This document shows, in pieces, positions 22,590-34,366 of a stretch of 64,000 nt of DNA; positions within the stretch are counted from its first letter, which is position 1; every line of letters starts with the position of its first letter. The notes under the pieces were generated by a model, which did no database searches, was not told the origin of the DNA, and saw only the letters and a program-made list of their open reading frames with translations. A program made the translations under genes and the position numbers. Origin of the DNA: Tetranychus cinnabarinus (Eukaryota; Arthropoda; Arachnida; Trombidiformes; Tetranychidae); NCBI GenBank assembly GCA_022266195.1, contig WHVY01000008.1, positions 1,922,001 through 1,986,000 on the forward strand, read 5' to 3'.

Positions 22590-24926
22590 ATGTTATTTAC
22601 TTTCAACTATGTAATTCTAATCTTGTTTTGTATACCAAACCAAGGTAAGTAAACTTTAAATTTTGGTCTGTTGTCTTTATTAATATATTTTTATGAGAGT
22701 TAATTGTAATACTTATTAATGCCTTAAAAATGAGATTTTGTTAATGCGTTTTAAAACATGTGGTTTCTTCGTCCAGTCTTTCAGTCAGTATTTGCAATAC
22801 GTAATTCGATCTTTATTTACAGGAATTTACTAGATTAATCTCTTACAAATTGTTGCTTGCCTTGAATTACTGCTTTATACCTTTAATAATGTTATGTCTT
22901 CAGGGGCTAATAACAGTTTCATAAAGCGGATAACCAAAGTAAATCCATCTGAAATACTTTCTTAAATTGCGCATTTTAACATCTGACAATCGGGTCTTAG
23001 AAAAGATTTGATAGTTCATAGTAAATGAGTTTCAGGCGAATATTTCACCATTAGAAATTGATTCAAGTCTTTGATTGGCTGAAACTTTCAACTTTAGGTT
23101 ATGGAAGTAATTAATACTATTTTTAAACAACATGTTACTTGACCTTTTACGGAAACTCTATTGCTTCAAAGATGACATTAAACTGAAATATTTTTATTTT
23201 ATTTTTCAACAGGTTATTCATTCAAAATAAATAAACGTCAAACTGATCTTAATGAAGCTGAATTGTGCAAAGGGCGACCAGGCAATGAATATTTTCGATT
23301 ATCAGCTGATGAAGATTGTCGTGATGTAGTTAGATGTTCTGTTCAAGGCTTACTTGCTTTGAGATGTCCTTCTGGACTGGCCTTTGACATTGATCGTCAG
23401 ACTTGCGACTGGAAAAATAATGTTAAAAATTGTGGTCAACTTGAAAGTAAGTAAATTTAATTTATGATACCTTCATGACTTTTTCAAAGTACATTGTAAA
23501 TTAAAATTTTGAATTTTATTCAAACAACTCATTTTGGTTTCAGAACCTCGTTTGGCATTACCCAGACTATCGACAGATACTCCGATCTGTGATACTGGTA
23601 AACTAGCTTGTGGTGATGCTGCCTGCATTGAGAAGGAACTGTTCTGTGATGGCAAACCTGATTGTGCTGATGGATCCGATGAAAATGTTTGCAGTAAGTT
23701 ATCGTCTATTTATTGAGGGTGCTATTAGCTCGAATATTTTACTCAACATTATTTTTTACATTTTCTGATTAGCTCTTGATAAAGACCCAAATCGAGCACC
23801 TCCTTGTGACCCTGCCGTATGTGTCCTACCTGAATGTTACTGCTCGATTGATGGAACTCAAATTCCTGGTAAATTGGAGCAAAGTAAAGTACCTCAAATG
23901 GTGATGATTTCTTTCGACGATGCCATCAACAATAATAACATCGATGTTTATGACAATTTATTCAAGAGTGATCGCCTCAATCCAAATGGTTGCTCTATAA
24001 AAGGAACCTTCTTCGTATCTCATAAATATACAAATTACTCAGCTGTCCAGGAGCTTCATAGACGTGGTCATGAAATGGCGGCTCACTCGATTACTCACAA
24101 CACAGATGAGAAATATTGGACCACAGCAACTCGAGAAACATGGGCTAAGGAAATGGCTGGAGTTAGGTTGATCATGGAGCGATTTGCTAACATAACAGAT
24201 AACTCAATTGTTGGCCTTCGATCACCCGCCTTAAGAATAGGAGGCAATAACCAGTTCTTCATGATGGATGAGCAAGCTTTCCTCTACGATTCAACCATAA
24301 CTGCACCCCTGTCCAATCCACCTCTTTGGCCTTATACTCTTTATTTCCGAATGCCTCACAAATGCCACGGAAATGGACAAAATTGTCCAACTCGATCACA
24401 TCCTGTATGGGAGATTGTTATGAATGAATTGGATCGTCGAGAAGATCCACAATTTGATGAAGATTTATCTGGTTGCTCTATGGTTGACTCCTGTGCCAAC
24501 ATTTTATCTGCTGAACAATTTTACAATTTCCTTAATCACAACTTTGACCGCCATTACAAGACCAATCGCGCTCCGTTGGGTCTCTTTTTCCATGCCTCAT
24601 GGTTGAAAAGCAATCCTGATTTTTTTGAAGTTTTCATTCAATGGATCGATGAAATGTTGAATAAGAAAGATGTTTATTTTGTCACCATGAGTCAGGTTCT
24701 TCAATGGATGCAATCACCTACTTCCCTTGATTCCATTACCGATTTCGAAGCTTGGAAAGAGAAGTGCACTGTCTCAGGTCAACCTCATTGCAGTCTACCT
24801 CGTCAGTGTGCACTAAACAGTCGAGAACTGCCCGGAGAAACCGTTCGTCTTCACACTTGTATGGAGTGTTCACGCAATTATCCTTGGTTAGAAGATCCAA
24901 CTGGAGATTATTTTGCCTTTAAATAG
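22590..24926 (+). CDS. Chitin deacetylase, group I type (ChBD-LDLa-CDA)
   Basis: Four exons: 22590-22644, 23213-23446, 23544-23693, 23773-24926, all phase-consistent; 530 residues. Exon 1 is a signal peptide (MLFTFNYVILILFCIPNQG); an in-frame ATG at 22560 is an alternative start. Exon 2 encodes a peritrophin-A chitin-binding domain (LCKGRPGNEYFRLSADEDC...C...C...C). Exon 3 encodes an LDL-receptor class A repeat (CDTGKLACGDAACIEKELFCDG..DCADGSDENVC). Exon 4 is the NodB-like polysaccharide deacetylase, with metal/catalytic motif MISFDDAIN, HEMAAHSITHN (metal His pair) and LRSPALRIGGN. This domain order matches insect Serpentine/Vermiform (CDA1/2), secreted enzymes that deacetylate cuticular and tracheal chitin. 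Which of the two it matches cannot be told. Confidence 0.93.
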
Positions 24927-25424
24927 TAAATCACTATGCGAGATGATTTTCAGATGTTACTTCATTGTATTATCATTGTACTAATTTAGGTCAAAGTCTC
25001 ATTTTTTGCTCAACAAAATTGAATTTTATCAATACATGTAAAGTTATGAATTTTTCTGCAAATTGAACAGAATAATGTTTTGTATGCTTTGTAATACAAG
25101 GTTATCTTTTTGTATTCAATAATAACCTGACCATTCAGTTAACAACGCCTTAGTCTTTTCTGTATTATTTTTAATATTTGTAAAAAAATATTTGGTCATC
25201 TTAAACAATTGTTTTGATTAATGTGTCACTGATTCTTGCTATTTTCCCGGTAACGGTCTGTTTTAATTCAATTTAATGGTTTCATGATTGAGGATGATAG
25301 AAGAGTATCAAAATAATTGTGGATCAGATTTTAAAGGAAAAACTCTTGTTGAATTTAAAGAAATTAGATTTTAGTTATAATTTAGTTTGAAGAAGACAAA
25401 AGTCGATTCCAATATTTTATACTT
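24927..25424. other. Intergenic
   Basis: 3' flank of chitin deacetylase and 5' flank of the next small gene; AT-rich, nothing else supported. Confidence 0.45.
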
Positions 25425-25969
25425 GTGTATCATTTGTTTCATATCAATCGTAAACTCATGTTTATCAAAGTTTATCATCAAAAGATGATGTTACATCTCA
25501 GATTTTGCTGTATTATTATATTTACAATTTATATTCACGAGATGCTTTCACCGGTTCAATTTTGTCATGCTGTAGAGGAAACTCATATCAATCTAAGTGA
25601 TGATGACAACGAAAATCGAGACTATGGAGTAATTAAAAGTCTTCGAAGGCCAATATCAAATATCATCTATTATCCAATGTTACTTTATAAGGTGAGTGTT
25701 GATTATTTGCAATATTATTCATAATTATTATCGTTTGTTCCTGTTAAAAGATAGATTTGATTAAATGATTGAATAACAATTCATTCTAGAATCCATCTGA
25801 AAGTGAAGAAAAATCGAATCTATCACTTGGAATGGTTCATCCAATTATTTTGATAATTGCTTTAGCGATTCCACTTTTGACAGTATTAGCCTTTGGTTCA
25901 TTATTGATGCCTGTTGTTCCCATTATTTTGTATTTTTTGAATTTACTATTTCCACCAACTTCTGGATAA
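25425..25969 (+). CDS. Small membrane or secreted protein, unrecognised
   Basis: Two exons, 25425-25691 and 25790-25969 (donor GTGAGT, acceptor CTAG, phase 0), give up to 148 residues. Several in-frame ATGs near the start (25425, 25458, 25485) leave the N terminus open. The start has a hydrophobic stretch (FCCIIIFTIYIHEML) that could be a signal peptide. A short acidic segment follows (HINLSDDDNENRD). The C-terminal third is one long hydrophobic run (HPIILIIALAIPLLTVLAFG and on), enough for two membrane passes, ending FPPTSG. I do not recognise the family. Support for a real gene: the clean splice pair joins two protein-like ORFs, and AATAAA lies at 26043, 74 bp after the stop. Confidence 0.55.
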
Positions 25970-26042
25970 TGTGGAGTTAACATACCATGGACAGTTTAGG
26001 GGTAAGATTTGTAATTTTGTATAACTGTTAATCCAAGACGTT

Positions 26043-26048
26043 AATAAA
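26043..26048 (+). terminator. Candidate poly(A) signal of the small membrane-protein gene
   Basis: AATAAA 74 bp after the stop codon at 25969. Confidence 0.45.
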
Positions 26049-26242
26049 CTTGATATGAGCTTTGATGAAACAAAAATTATCTTCACTTTTTTCTGTTTTA
26101 TGAGTAAGATCACGGCAAGTTTTTAGAAAGTGTTTTCGTGTAGTTATTAGTAAATGATTTGTAAAATTTATGATTGAAACGTTATTTTAAAGTAAAAAGC
26201 AATGCGATTAAAATAGTTGACTAAAGTGTGCGGAAGGTTAAA

Positions 26243-27453
26243 TCATGCATCGTTTCCAGTTCGGATTAATCGTTTCGCTCCTCTTTTACCGGCTGGACCT
26301 TGAGGCTTGGCAAACGAGACAGGTTTGCTAGCAGAGGCACTATTTGGTGGATGTAACTCATTCATTAAATTATCTTCTTTGAGCTCATCAATATCATCGA
26401 TCTCTAATTTTTTGGTTATCTCGATTCCGAATTTACGTGCATCCTGAATTGCTGCTAACAGGGGAAGTTTGCAAGTTGAGTAAAGCATCTTTTCTTTGAT
26501 TGAACAGCCACTTCCGGGAACCCAATAAACAAAGATAATACTTTTAAGAGAGGCTCCTTCATGCTGATGAGGATAAACGAATAAAATGTATCTCGGATTC
26601 TTGGTTGGCATTCTTGATCCAAGAGTTTTTACATCAAATTTAGAAGCGTCTTCGGTAGACTCTAATTGGATCATTTCTTTACTTAAATCTAATGAGAATT
26701 CGGCGAAACCAATTGAGCCTTCTTTAAATCTTAATATTCCATCAACAGCTTCATCGGTTATGGGAAACTCAATTCCTGGAATACTATGAGTCCCTGGTGC
26801 GTTTACAGATCTTGATAGAGCTTCTTCTCTCTTAACATTTCTCAGATCTTGTTCTTGAACGGTCAGTAAATCGTCACTAATTTGCTTAGCAGTTTTGAAG
26901 TAATCACCAGACTGAAGGAGTATAAAAAATTCAATCAATTAAAATATCATTATACTGAAACACCTAGAGGTAATGTTTAACAGGAAATATTAAAGGCGTA
27001 GCCACCATGCCTTCGTCTAAAATTATAACATTGAATACTTACGATTAATGAGTTAAAATCATCTTGGCAGGTGGCAAATATGTCGTTCAAAGTTGAGCTG
27101 AAAGTGAAAGTCAATTTCAATATTGATTTGGTTGATGCATACAGCATCTTTTGCCTAACATGACTATCATCTGGTGACCAACAAATTAGGATCCAATCAT
27201 AATTTGCATCATCGCTGTTACCTGCTGAATCCAGTCTTAAGAGCACATAACAAGGTTCCTTATCGAGGAACATTTTTTTAACAGATTGGATAAAATCGTC
27301 TTTCCATGATCCTTGAGGTTCTACATGGTCATCCAAAACAAGTTTTTCATCTTTGATTAAAATTTTCACAGCACGGATGTTACCCTTTTGCTTGGCTTTG
27401 TTAATAAAATCAATTAAATTATCATCCAACTGGATGTTACTTGAGTGAGACAT
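26243..27453 (-). CDS. twf: Twinfilin
   Basis: Two exons, 27453-27043 and 26911-26243, phase 0; 359 residues (family ~345-350). Twinfilin binds ADP-actin monomers, caps filament barbed ends and binds capping protein. ADF-homology domain 1 is in exon 1 (SSNIQLDDNLIDFINKAKQ...YDWILICWSPDDSHVRQKMLYAST). Domain 2 is in exon 2 (IEFPITDEAVDGILRFKEG...RYILFVYPHQHEG, KEKMLYSTCKLPLL). The basic C-terminal tail (FAKPQGPAGKRGAKRLIR) is the conserved capping-protein and phosphoinositide-binding tail. Nothing is missing. It is divergent from the Rabex-5 gene. Confidence 0.95.
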
Positions 27454-28710
27454 TTCTTTTCAATTAAATATGACAAAAACCAAATCTAAAGACTGAACAG
27501 AAGAAAAAATAAATTAATTATAAACATTAAAAAAAACAAAACAAAAATAGAAACAGTTGAGTAAAAACAGGTAAATGACAGCTGATCTAGGATCTTTAAA
27601 GGAGCACAAGGGAAAGGTTGAAGAATTGAAATTGTTCATTAATGTCGATCGACTCTTAACCATCGCCATCTGTTAATTAAATTATGAGAATTTATTTATT
27701 TTGATTAAACTATTTTCAGATCTGATAAAATAACACCTAACTAAATATTAAATCTTACCAACGTAACAAACTCATTCAAATTATGCTTCCAACCCATTCA
27801 ATCAGATTAACCAGATTATCGTCTTTTCAACCCATTTTCATAAAAGCCGTAAATCCAAATCAATAAAACCAGCTCTGGTACAGATTTAAGGCTGAAATTT
27901 CAGAGATTTTTGAAAGATTAGTAAATAATCTCTAGTTTTTATAATCAGTATTCTTATAGATTGAGTGGTGTTAATTCGTAGTTCAAATAAGTGAATAATG
28001 ATAAACTTGTTTAGTATGACTCCTTTACTACACCAGATCAATCCCATGGTAACTAAGCAAAAGTCATAGAGCAAACATTTTTATCTTGAATATTCTGTTA
28101 ATAAAAGCCAGTAAATCGTTTCATTTGTGCGCTGAAATTGATTAGCCAAGTCGCCCGAACTAGATTATGATAAAGAAATTTCTTGTCAAAAATCAAAACA
28201 ATAGTCTTATTGATTTGTGATTTCATTTTAACGTTTGAGTGAAAAATTATCGACCGAGATTGTTAAATTGGAATAGTGTGTGGAATAAAATCGCCGAGAA
28301 AGATTTAAAAAATAAATTCATTTTAAAATACAATTATCGATACAAGTGTTTCTTTCCAATGATGAACTCAACGTTTGTATTTGCGCTCTCTCCTTTTTTT
28401 TGCCTGACTGTTTCTCTGTAAATTTGATTGCTTACATTTGATAAGATAGATATCAAATGAAGCAATACAAATAGTATATAATCTGTTAGTGTCAATTTAA
28501 AAATCTCAACCAAATCCTCCCTCCAAACAATGGCAACGAGACCGAGCATAAACAAAAAGATCACCAAATTGTGAATTCATTCAGTCTTTCTACTCTTCAC
28601 CCATTCTGGTTACTCTTGTTTCCCTTGTATCTATCTGTTATTTTTCCTCTGATCTCATCTCTTATGATTTATTTTTTACATGCGACCTTTGATTTAATTA
28701 TTCCCATTAG
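27454..28710. other. Intergenic, shared promoter region of twinfilin (-) and Rabex-5 (+)
   Basis: About 1.26 kb. I searched it for an upstream Rabex-5 exon with A20-type Cys spacing and found none. A pyrimidine-rich stretch at 28575-28735 precedes the first Rabex-5 codons and contains possible splice acceptors. Confidence 0.45.
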
Positions 28711-30432
28711 ATGTTTTCATTCTCCTTTTTCTCAGCTACACCAAATTTAGTCAACAAAGGTTCTAATAATGATTTACTTGTGTCTACAAATGAAAACAAC
28801 TCCAGCCTATCTCGGCTCTCTACAATCCTTGGTGCACCACTGTTACCAAACAGCTTTTCGTCTAAGGTGATTCAACCCAATGGATCGATACCGCCCTCAT
28901 CAACATCTTCTCAATCTTCATCACCATCTTTACCATCTTTATCATCTCAATCATCACCATCATTGTCGTCTTCATCTCTTTCCTTAACATCAAATGCACC
29001 TCTTCAAACAACAACAACATCAACAACAACAACCCAATCTTCTGGCTCAATATCACCAACTACAAGTACAGTTACAACACTAGCATCATCTTCATCAACA
29101 CCTGCTACAACACCAACATCACCAGTATCGGATTTTACCAAATTTGCCGAGAAGAGAAGGAACCAAGCATATAAACAAAATAGAACATTAAGATCAATTT
29201 TGAGGAATACAGCTCAACGATTTGGTTTGCGAGATCGAGTCTCATCAACATCATCTAATTCTCAAGTATTTTTGACAACTGCCAGACCAAAAAGTAAAAA
29301 TTTCCTGCGTTTTGATTCAATATCATTGTCTTATGGTGACATTTACAGCTCAATTGTACCCTCTTGGGCCGGTGGAACTTCCAATGAACCTGCATCAGAT
29401 ATCGAAGATGGACCATTGGAAGACATTCAAAAGCAAGTCAATAAAATAGCGGATCAACTTAATGAAATGAAAACAGTGGAGCAGATGGGTTCAATTGTTC
29501 ACCAATTTTATCAAGCAATGATGTCTCGATTTGAAGACCATTCTGTTTTCAAAGATATTGTTCAGGTTTCTGTCGATCAGCTGATTGATTATACAGAAAT
29601 ACGTTTACTTAGTAGCACATGGAACACCATTTTCAATCAAATATTAATTGAAGATGAAGAAAAAGATTTGCAATTACAGAATCAAATTCGAAGTCTTGAC
29701 TGGATTATGACGGACCATCTTGAGCTTTACCTTGATCTAACCAAACCTGATATCTGTGATTATATGGATCAAGCAATTGGACATATCATTGAGATGGGAT
29801 CAAAGAGCATTCCTCTTCAAAAATTAGAATGTATAGTCAATTGTTCAAAGTCATTACTTCAATTGTTAAATTTATCTCGTGAAGGTGAACCCATTAGTGC
29901 TGACTTATTTTTACCAGCTCTTGTTTACACTGTCATCCATGCCAATCCTCCATTACTTCACTCAAATATCAGATTTATAAATGAATTTTCATCACCTAAT
30001 CGCTTAGCTTCAGGAGAAGCAAGTTACTATTTTACAAATTTGTGCTGTGCAGTTGCATTCATTGAGAAACTCAATGGTGAATCTCTCAACTTATCTGAAG
30101 AAGAATTCAAAAGATACATCAATGGAGGTGAACGACCGTCTAGAAATAGTGATCAATTAAAATTTAATAACAGACCAAGTGAGGCTTTAAGACGGATGAA
30201 TCATAACAGCAATTTAATTGCATCTCTTTCTGCCAAACAAAGTGCCCTTGAAAATGAGATTGACCAGTTGAAAAGGACAATAATGGTTCAACAAGAATCA
30301 ATTCTGTCGCAGATTGATTCACTTTCAAAACCAGTGCCATCAAATGATCACTCCAATGAATTGAGGAAAATCGTTTACAAATCAAGATTAACTCAAGGTC
30401 CATTTTACCATGAATTAAACGCAAACAGTTGA
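28711..30432 (+). CDS. RABGEF1: Rabex-5-like VPS9-domain Rab5 exchange factor
   Basis: A 573-codon exon. After a Ser/Thr-rich low-complexity region (~55-145), DFTKFAEKRRNQ matches the membrane-targeting helix region of Rabex-5. A helical bundle and the VPS9 domain follow (~210-470): EGEPISADLFLPALVYTVIHANPPLLHSN and GEASYYFTNLCCAVAFIEKL, containing the Asp (SAD) and Tyr (SYY) that act on Rab GTPases. A short coiled coil follows (SAKQSALENEIDQLKRTI). Rabex-5 activates Rab5 on early endosomes with Rabaptin-5. Not seen: the N-terminal A20 zinc finger/ubiquitin-binding part. The true start may be upstream; splice acceptors occur at the exon's left edge (TTCTCAG ending 28735, and CATTAG just before 28711). 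AATAAA at 30765. Confidence 0.88.
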   Translation: MFSFSFFSATPNLVNKGSNNDLLVSTNENNSSLSRLSTILGAPLLPNSFSSKVIQPNGSIPPSSTSSQSSSPSLPSLSSQSSPSLSSSSLSLTSNAPLQTTTTSTTTTQSSGSISPTTSTVTTLASSSSTPATTPTSPVSDFTKFAEKRRNQAYKQNRTLRSILRNTAQRFGLRDRVSSTSSNSQVFLTTARPKSKNFLRFDSISLSYGDIYSSIVPSWAGGTSNEPASDIEDGPLEDIQKQVNKIADQLNEMKTVEQMGSIVHQFYQAMMSRFEDHSVFKDIVQVSVDQLIDYTEIRLLSSTWNTIFNQILIEDEEKDLQLQNQIRSLDWIMTDHLELYLDLTKPDICDYMDQAIGHIIEMGSKSIPLQKLECIVNCSKSLLQLLNLSREGEPISADLFLPALVYTVIHANPPLLHSNIRFINEFSSPNRLASGEASYYFTNLCCAVAFIEKLNGESLNLSEEEFKRYINGGERPSRNSDQLKFNNRPSEALRRMNHNSNLIASLSAKQSALENEIDQLKRTIMVQQESILSQIDSLSKPVPSNDHSNELRKIVYKSRLTQGPFYHELNANS

Positions 30433-30849
30433 CCTTTCCAAATAACAGTTTAAATTACCAATAGTTGCCAATTGTTCATTATCATAACATTTACCTGTAT
30501 GATGATTGTTGCAAGTTTGATCCAGACAAAGTAACCAATATTTTTTTAAATTACACATTTTAGATTTTTCAATCTGTAACTTTTTTTTGATTTTTGAAAC
30601 CAACTAGTTAAATATTTTTTACGACACTCATTTTAACACCAATTAAACTATTTGATTTCGTACATTGTTTCTAATTATAATCAATTGAACCAAAATTTCT
30701 AGTAACTTAACAGTTTGAATGCTCATTAGTTGCATCTCACAGTAATTAATGGAGCATTTCAAGAAATAAAAATTTTACTCTTTTAATATCACGTCTGGTA
30801 AATTAAATTGAATATAAATTTGTTTAAAAATAATAGCATTCTGTTACTT
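30433..30849. other. 3' flanks of convergent Rabex-5 and M28 peptidase genes
   Basis: AT-rich; AATAAA at 30765-30770 on the plus strand could end the Rabex-5 transcript. Confidence 0.45.
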
Positions 30850-33800
30850 CTAATAATTAGATCGTCTATTATTCAGCGTATACCATGGATTGGATAGCGT
30901 CCTTGAATTGAAGTCACTGACATCATAAGAAAATAAAGATGGAGGCGATGATGATGTGGAAGATGAGGGTGAACCTGAGGTTGAAGATCTAGTTGGCCAT
31001 GATTTAGGATATTTATTGTTTGTCCAGGTTGATGGTCGATAGTCGTTGGTCTGAAAACGTGGATCAGTTGCCCCAGATAACCAATTGTTTAGGCCAATAT
31101 CAACCACTCCACGATTTCCAATGTTATATGGCCCATCAAATCCTATTGGAGTTCGTCTAGCTGTTGGCCAATTTAACGGTGTGGCAGTCCATTTTCTTGG
31201 TATAGGACTGGAAGGCTCTCTTTTATTAACATTTAAAATTGTGGGTGGGTTAACTGTCACAATATCATGGAGAGTTAAAATTATATGGACAACAAAGCCC
31301 AGCTTTTCTCGAGTTATCTGGCTTAAGTCATCGCATGCTTTATGATAACATGATTTTTGGTAGCCTCTCCATGGTCCTGAAAGTTGGGAAAAGAAAAGAG
31401 AAATGAATAAATTATTTAAAGTGTATCGTGTAAGAAATGTTAAAACGGCCAATCATTTGGGTCATTAAACAAGCTCAATAAACAAAAAAATATGAAATTA
31501 TATGTTTGGCATACATTTCAGTTTTTATTGAATAATCTAACATTTTTATTTAAAATTTTAAACCATCTTCGTCATTGCACTATTAATAGCTTTCAAATTG
31601 ATATTTTGTTACAATAAAAAACACTAAATACCTTAAACTATTTATTTTCTTGAAAACTTGCATAAAGCTGAGGAAATTGTTTTATTGTGAGCTTTTTCAT
31701 GGTATTTCAAATTGAAAAAATAGACTCGAATAACAAAAGTAACTAATAAACGGGAATAATTGACTGAAAGTTTCCCCAAGGTTAGTAAATCTAGTTGTAA
31801 TAATGGAAAAAATCATCTTAAGATTGATTATTGATTGTAAGATGTCCGTTTTTTGAATTGAATATCTTATTGCAAAATTAGCGATAACTTACCAAGATCA
31901 GTGATTAGAAGAGCGTTTAAAGGGCGAATCTTACGACTGCCGTGATACCAAAAGGATGAGTGGTCCGAGCGTAGAAATGTTTGAGCAGATTCTCGAATAT
32001 CTTTTTTACGCATAAACATTTTATCTGGTAAATTGGGATCAAAAGCGATAAGTTTGTATTTTGTGCTGTTGCTGAATCGGTTCCATGATTTCTCTAACGG
32101 TTCCCAGATGGATTTGTCATAACCTCGTCTCATCCAGATTGATGCAAAGTCTCCTCGGTTTTTATTTTTACGCACTTTGGCCACAGCTTCTGGGGTTTCC
32201 TGGTGAAAAGATGAAAAGGAGCATTGAAGCATTTTTGAAAAGAAACATCCTGACTAAAACACGGTTTATCATAAATAGACTATTATTAAGTCCAACGTTT
32301 TCTTTCTTCAGTATTCTAAACTTTTCTTTTATATTTATAGTGAAAATTTGATTAGGTTATTACCACAGCTTTCAATGATTATTATCATTACTCCTTGACG
32401 AATAACTAGTCTTTAATTAAATATAATAGAATTTGTAAGAAGCATACCTTTCTAAAATCATCACTGAAACTTTGGCTGCCTTCGGTTGGGTCCCAGGTAA
32501 GTATCATATCAATAATATATGCTCCTAAAAAGTCGACTCTTTTCCCAAGCAACTCGTTGGGAATTAAATATTCAGACACAAAGGCTTTACTTCCCCAAAG
32601 TCCCTAAAAACAAAAAGATAGAGCAAATTATCAGTTATCAACATATAATTATAGAGATCTATTATCGTACCGATTCTTCAAAATCAAAGGCCACAAAGAA
32701 TATGGAATGATCAAGTGAAGGTTTAGTTTCTCCAATGAGTCGGACAATCTCAAGCAAAGCTACGATTCCAGAACCATTGTCGTCAATGCCTTGGGTTCCC
32801 TTAACGGTATCATAATGACCACCCAGCAAAACTATCGAGTCACCAGTTTTGTTGCGATTTTTACCTGGCCAAATGCCAATAAGATTAACTCCATTCAAAC
32901 CTGATCTGGTTGTAAACTTTTGAGCATAAGTTTCTAACCCATACTTCCAAAAGTGTCCCATTATTCGATGTCGTGCTGTTTCCTTTGACTTTTCATTTTC
33001 ATGGTGACGAACAAGTGAGATCAGGGAAAATAATGATTCAACAGTATCTTCATCACAGATAATTGATTTAGCCGCGGAATAAGCTAATGTACCATTTCGA
33101 GGTGCCTCTCTTTTGGCTGATTGATCGATAATCAGAGGTGTTAATGAGGAAAGTGACGCTAAAGGTGATCCAAGGGTTGATGAGTAGTCTACAAATCTTA
33201 CAAGTTCACTGTTCCGAATATAATCAGTTGCTTGTGTTGATGATTCGCTTTCTGATGAACTGGCAATTGAATCACCCAAACTATTATCGGGTGGATTAAA
33301 AGGAAAGTACCAACGATCAGCTGGATCTGTAAAGTGAAAAAGATGCATATCATTAGAATGAAGGTCAAAAAGTAATTAAAAACAAATGGATTAGATAAAC
33401 TAATGAGAATTGGTTTCAACTCAAACATCCGAAAGTAGCCAATTAAATGGTCAATATTTGCTCAAATTGTTTACAAATCTTTTTCCGGTTAACCTTAATT
33501 TTACGCGTTGATGTTAAAGAGCAATCATTATACACTTCAAATATCAGAAAGGTGATTAAGAAACTGACCCGTGCATTGAAAAACAAAACGGATTAACCTT
33601 GAAACATGGTGTGACCAAGTTTGAATAAAGTTAAAAAAATTGACTGATACTAAAATCGAGTGAAATAAACTGTTCCAATCTAATCAATTTAATGTGAAAA
33701 CATGAACAATCACACACATCATAGAGTGAACAGGGACAAGCAAGGTTACGATTAACAATTAAGCAAGGTTACTTTAATTTGATGTAAGCCATGATTCACT

Positions 33801-34366
33801 AATACACTGATGGATAAACTGTCAAGTTGAAGATTGTTCTCTTGCTTGTTGACAGTCTTTTCATCGAAGTAATTTAATATAATGTAATATAACTAGTATG
33901 CATCCGATTACTTGTAATGATTAAAAGAGTTAATCTAAATTAACCTTGTTCTGCTCTTTGTAGAGTCAATTAAATCGATTGACAGTGAGATCTAACTGAT
34001 ATAAAAAATAGGTAAAAAAGTCTAGCGATTCAAAGTAACTTTCACACCAGGTTAATAATAATAGCTTAAACTGCTATTAAATAGCAATATGAATAAAACA
34101 GTGGAAAACTTGTGTGATATGAATTGATAAGTTTTGGTTAAACAATTTACATGTACATGCAATAAGTTGATTAGCAATTATCCGAAAAAATCAAGTTGAT
34201 GTTGCCTTTGGAAGGACATCTAATGGTGTAAATAGCTTGTGACAGTGAAAATTATTCATTTATAAATGAAATTTGAATTATAGTAGCTGAGATTTTACTT
34301 ACATAAGGATGAAGCTTTGTGCAAATAAATTAAAATAATCAGGGTAGCAAGATGATTGTAATTCAT
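30850..34366 (-). CDS. Secreted M28 family metallopeptidase
   Basis: Five minus-strand exons: 34366-34303 (signal peptide MNYNHLATLIILIYLHKASS), 33326-32671, 32603-32448, 32199-31893, 31376-30850. Phases agree; 569 residues. All five di-zinc ligands of M28 aminopeptidases are visible: His in VLLGGHYDTV, Asp in GIDDNGSG, Glu of FDFEES, Asp of AYIIDMI, and His of CYHKACDD. The class is therefore a zinc exopeptidase, secreted or luminal. The region before the catalytic core (residues ~20-130) is Ser-rich. A ~140-residue Pro/Ser-rich tail follows the last ligand and has no family counterpart I know. Relatives include glutaminyl cyclases and carboxypeptidase Q; which subfamily cannot be told. Intron 1 is about 1 kb. 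Confidence 0.85.
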
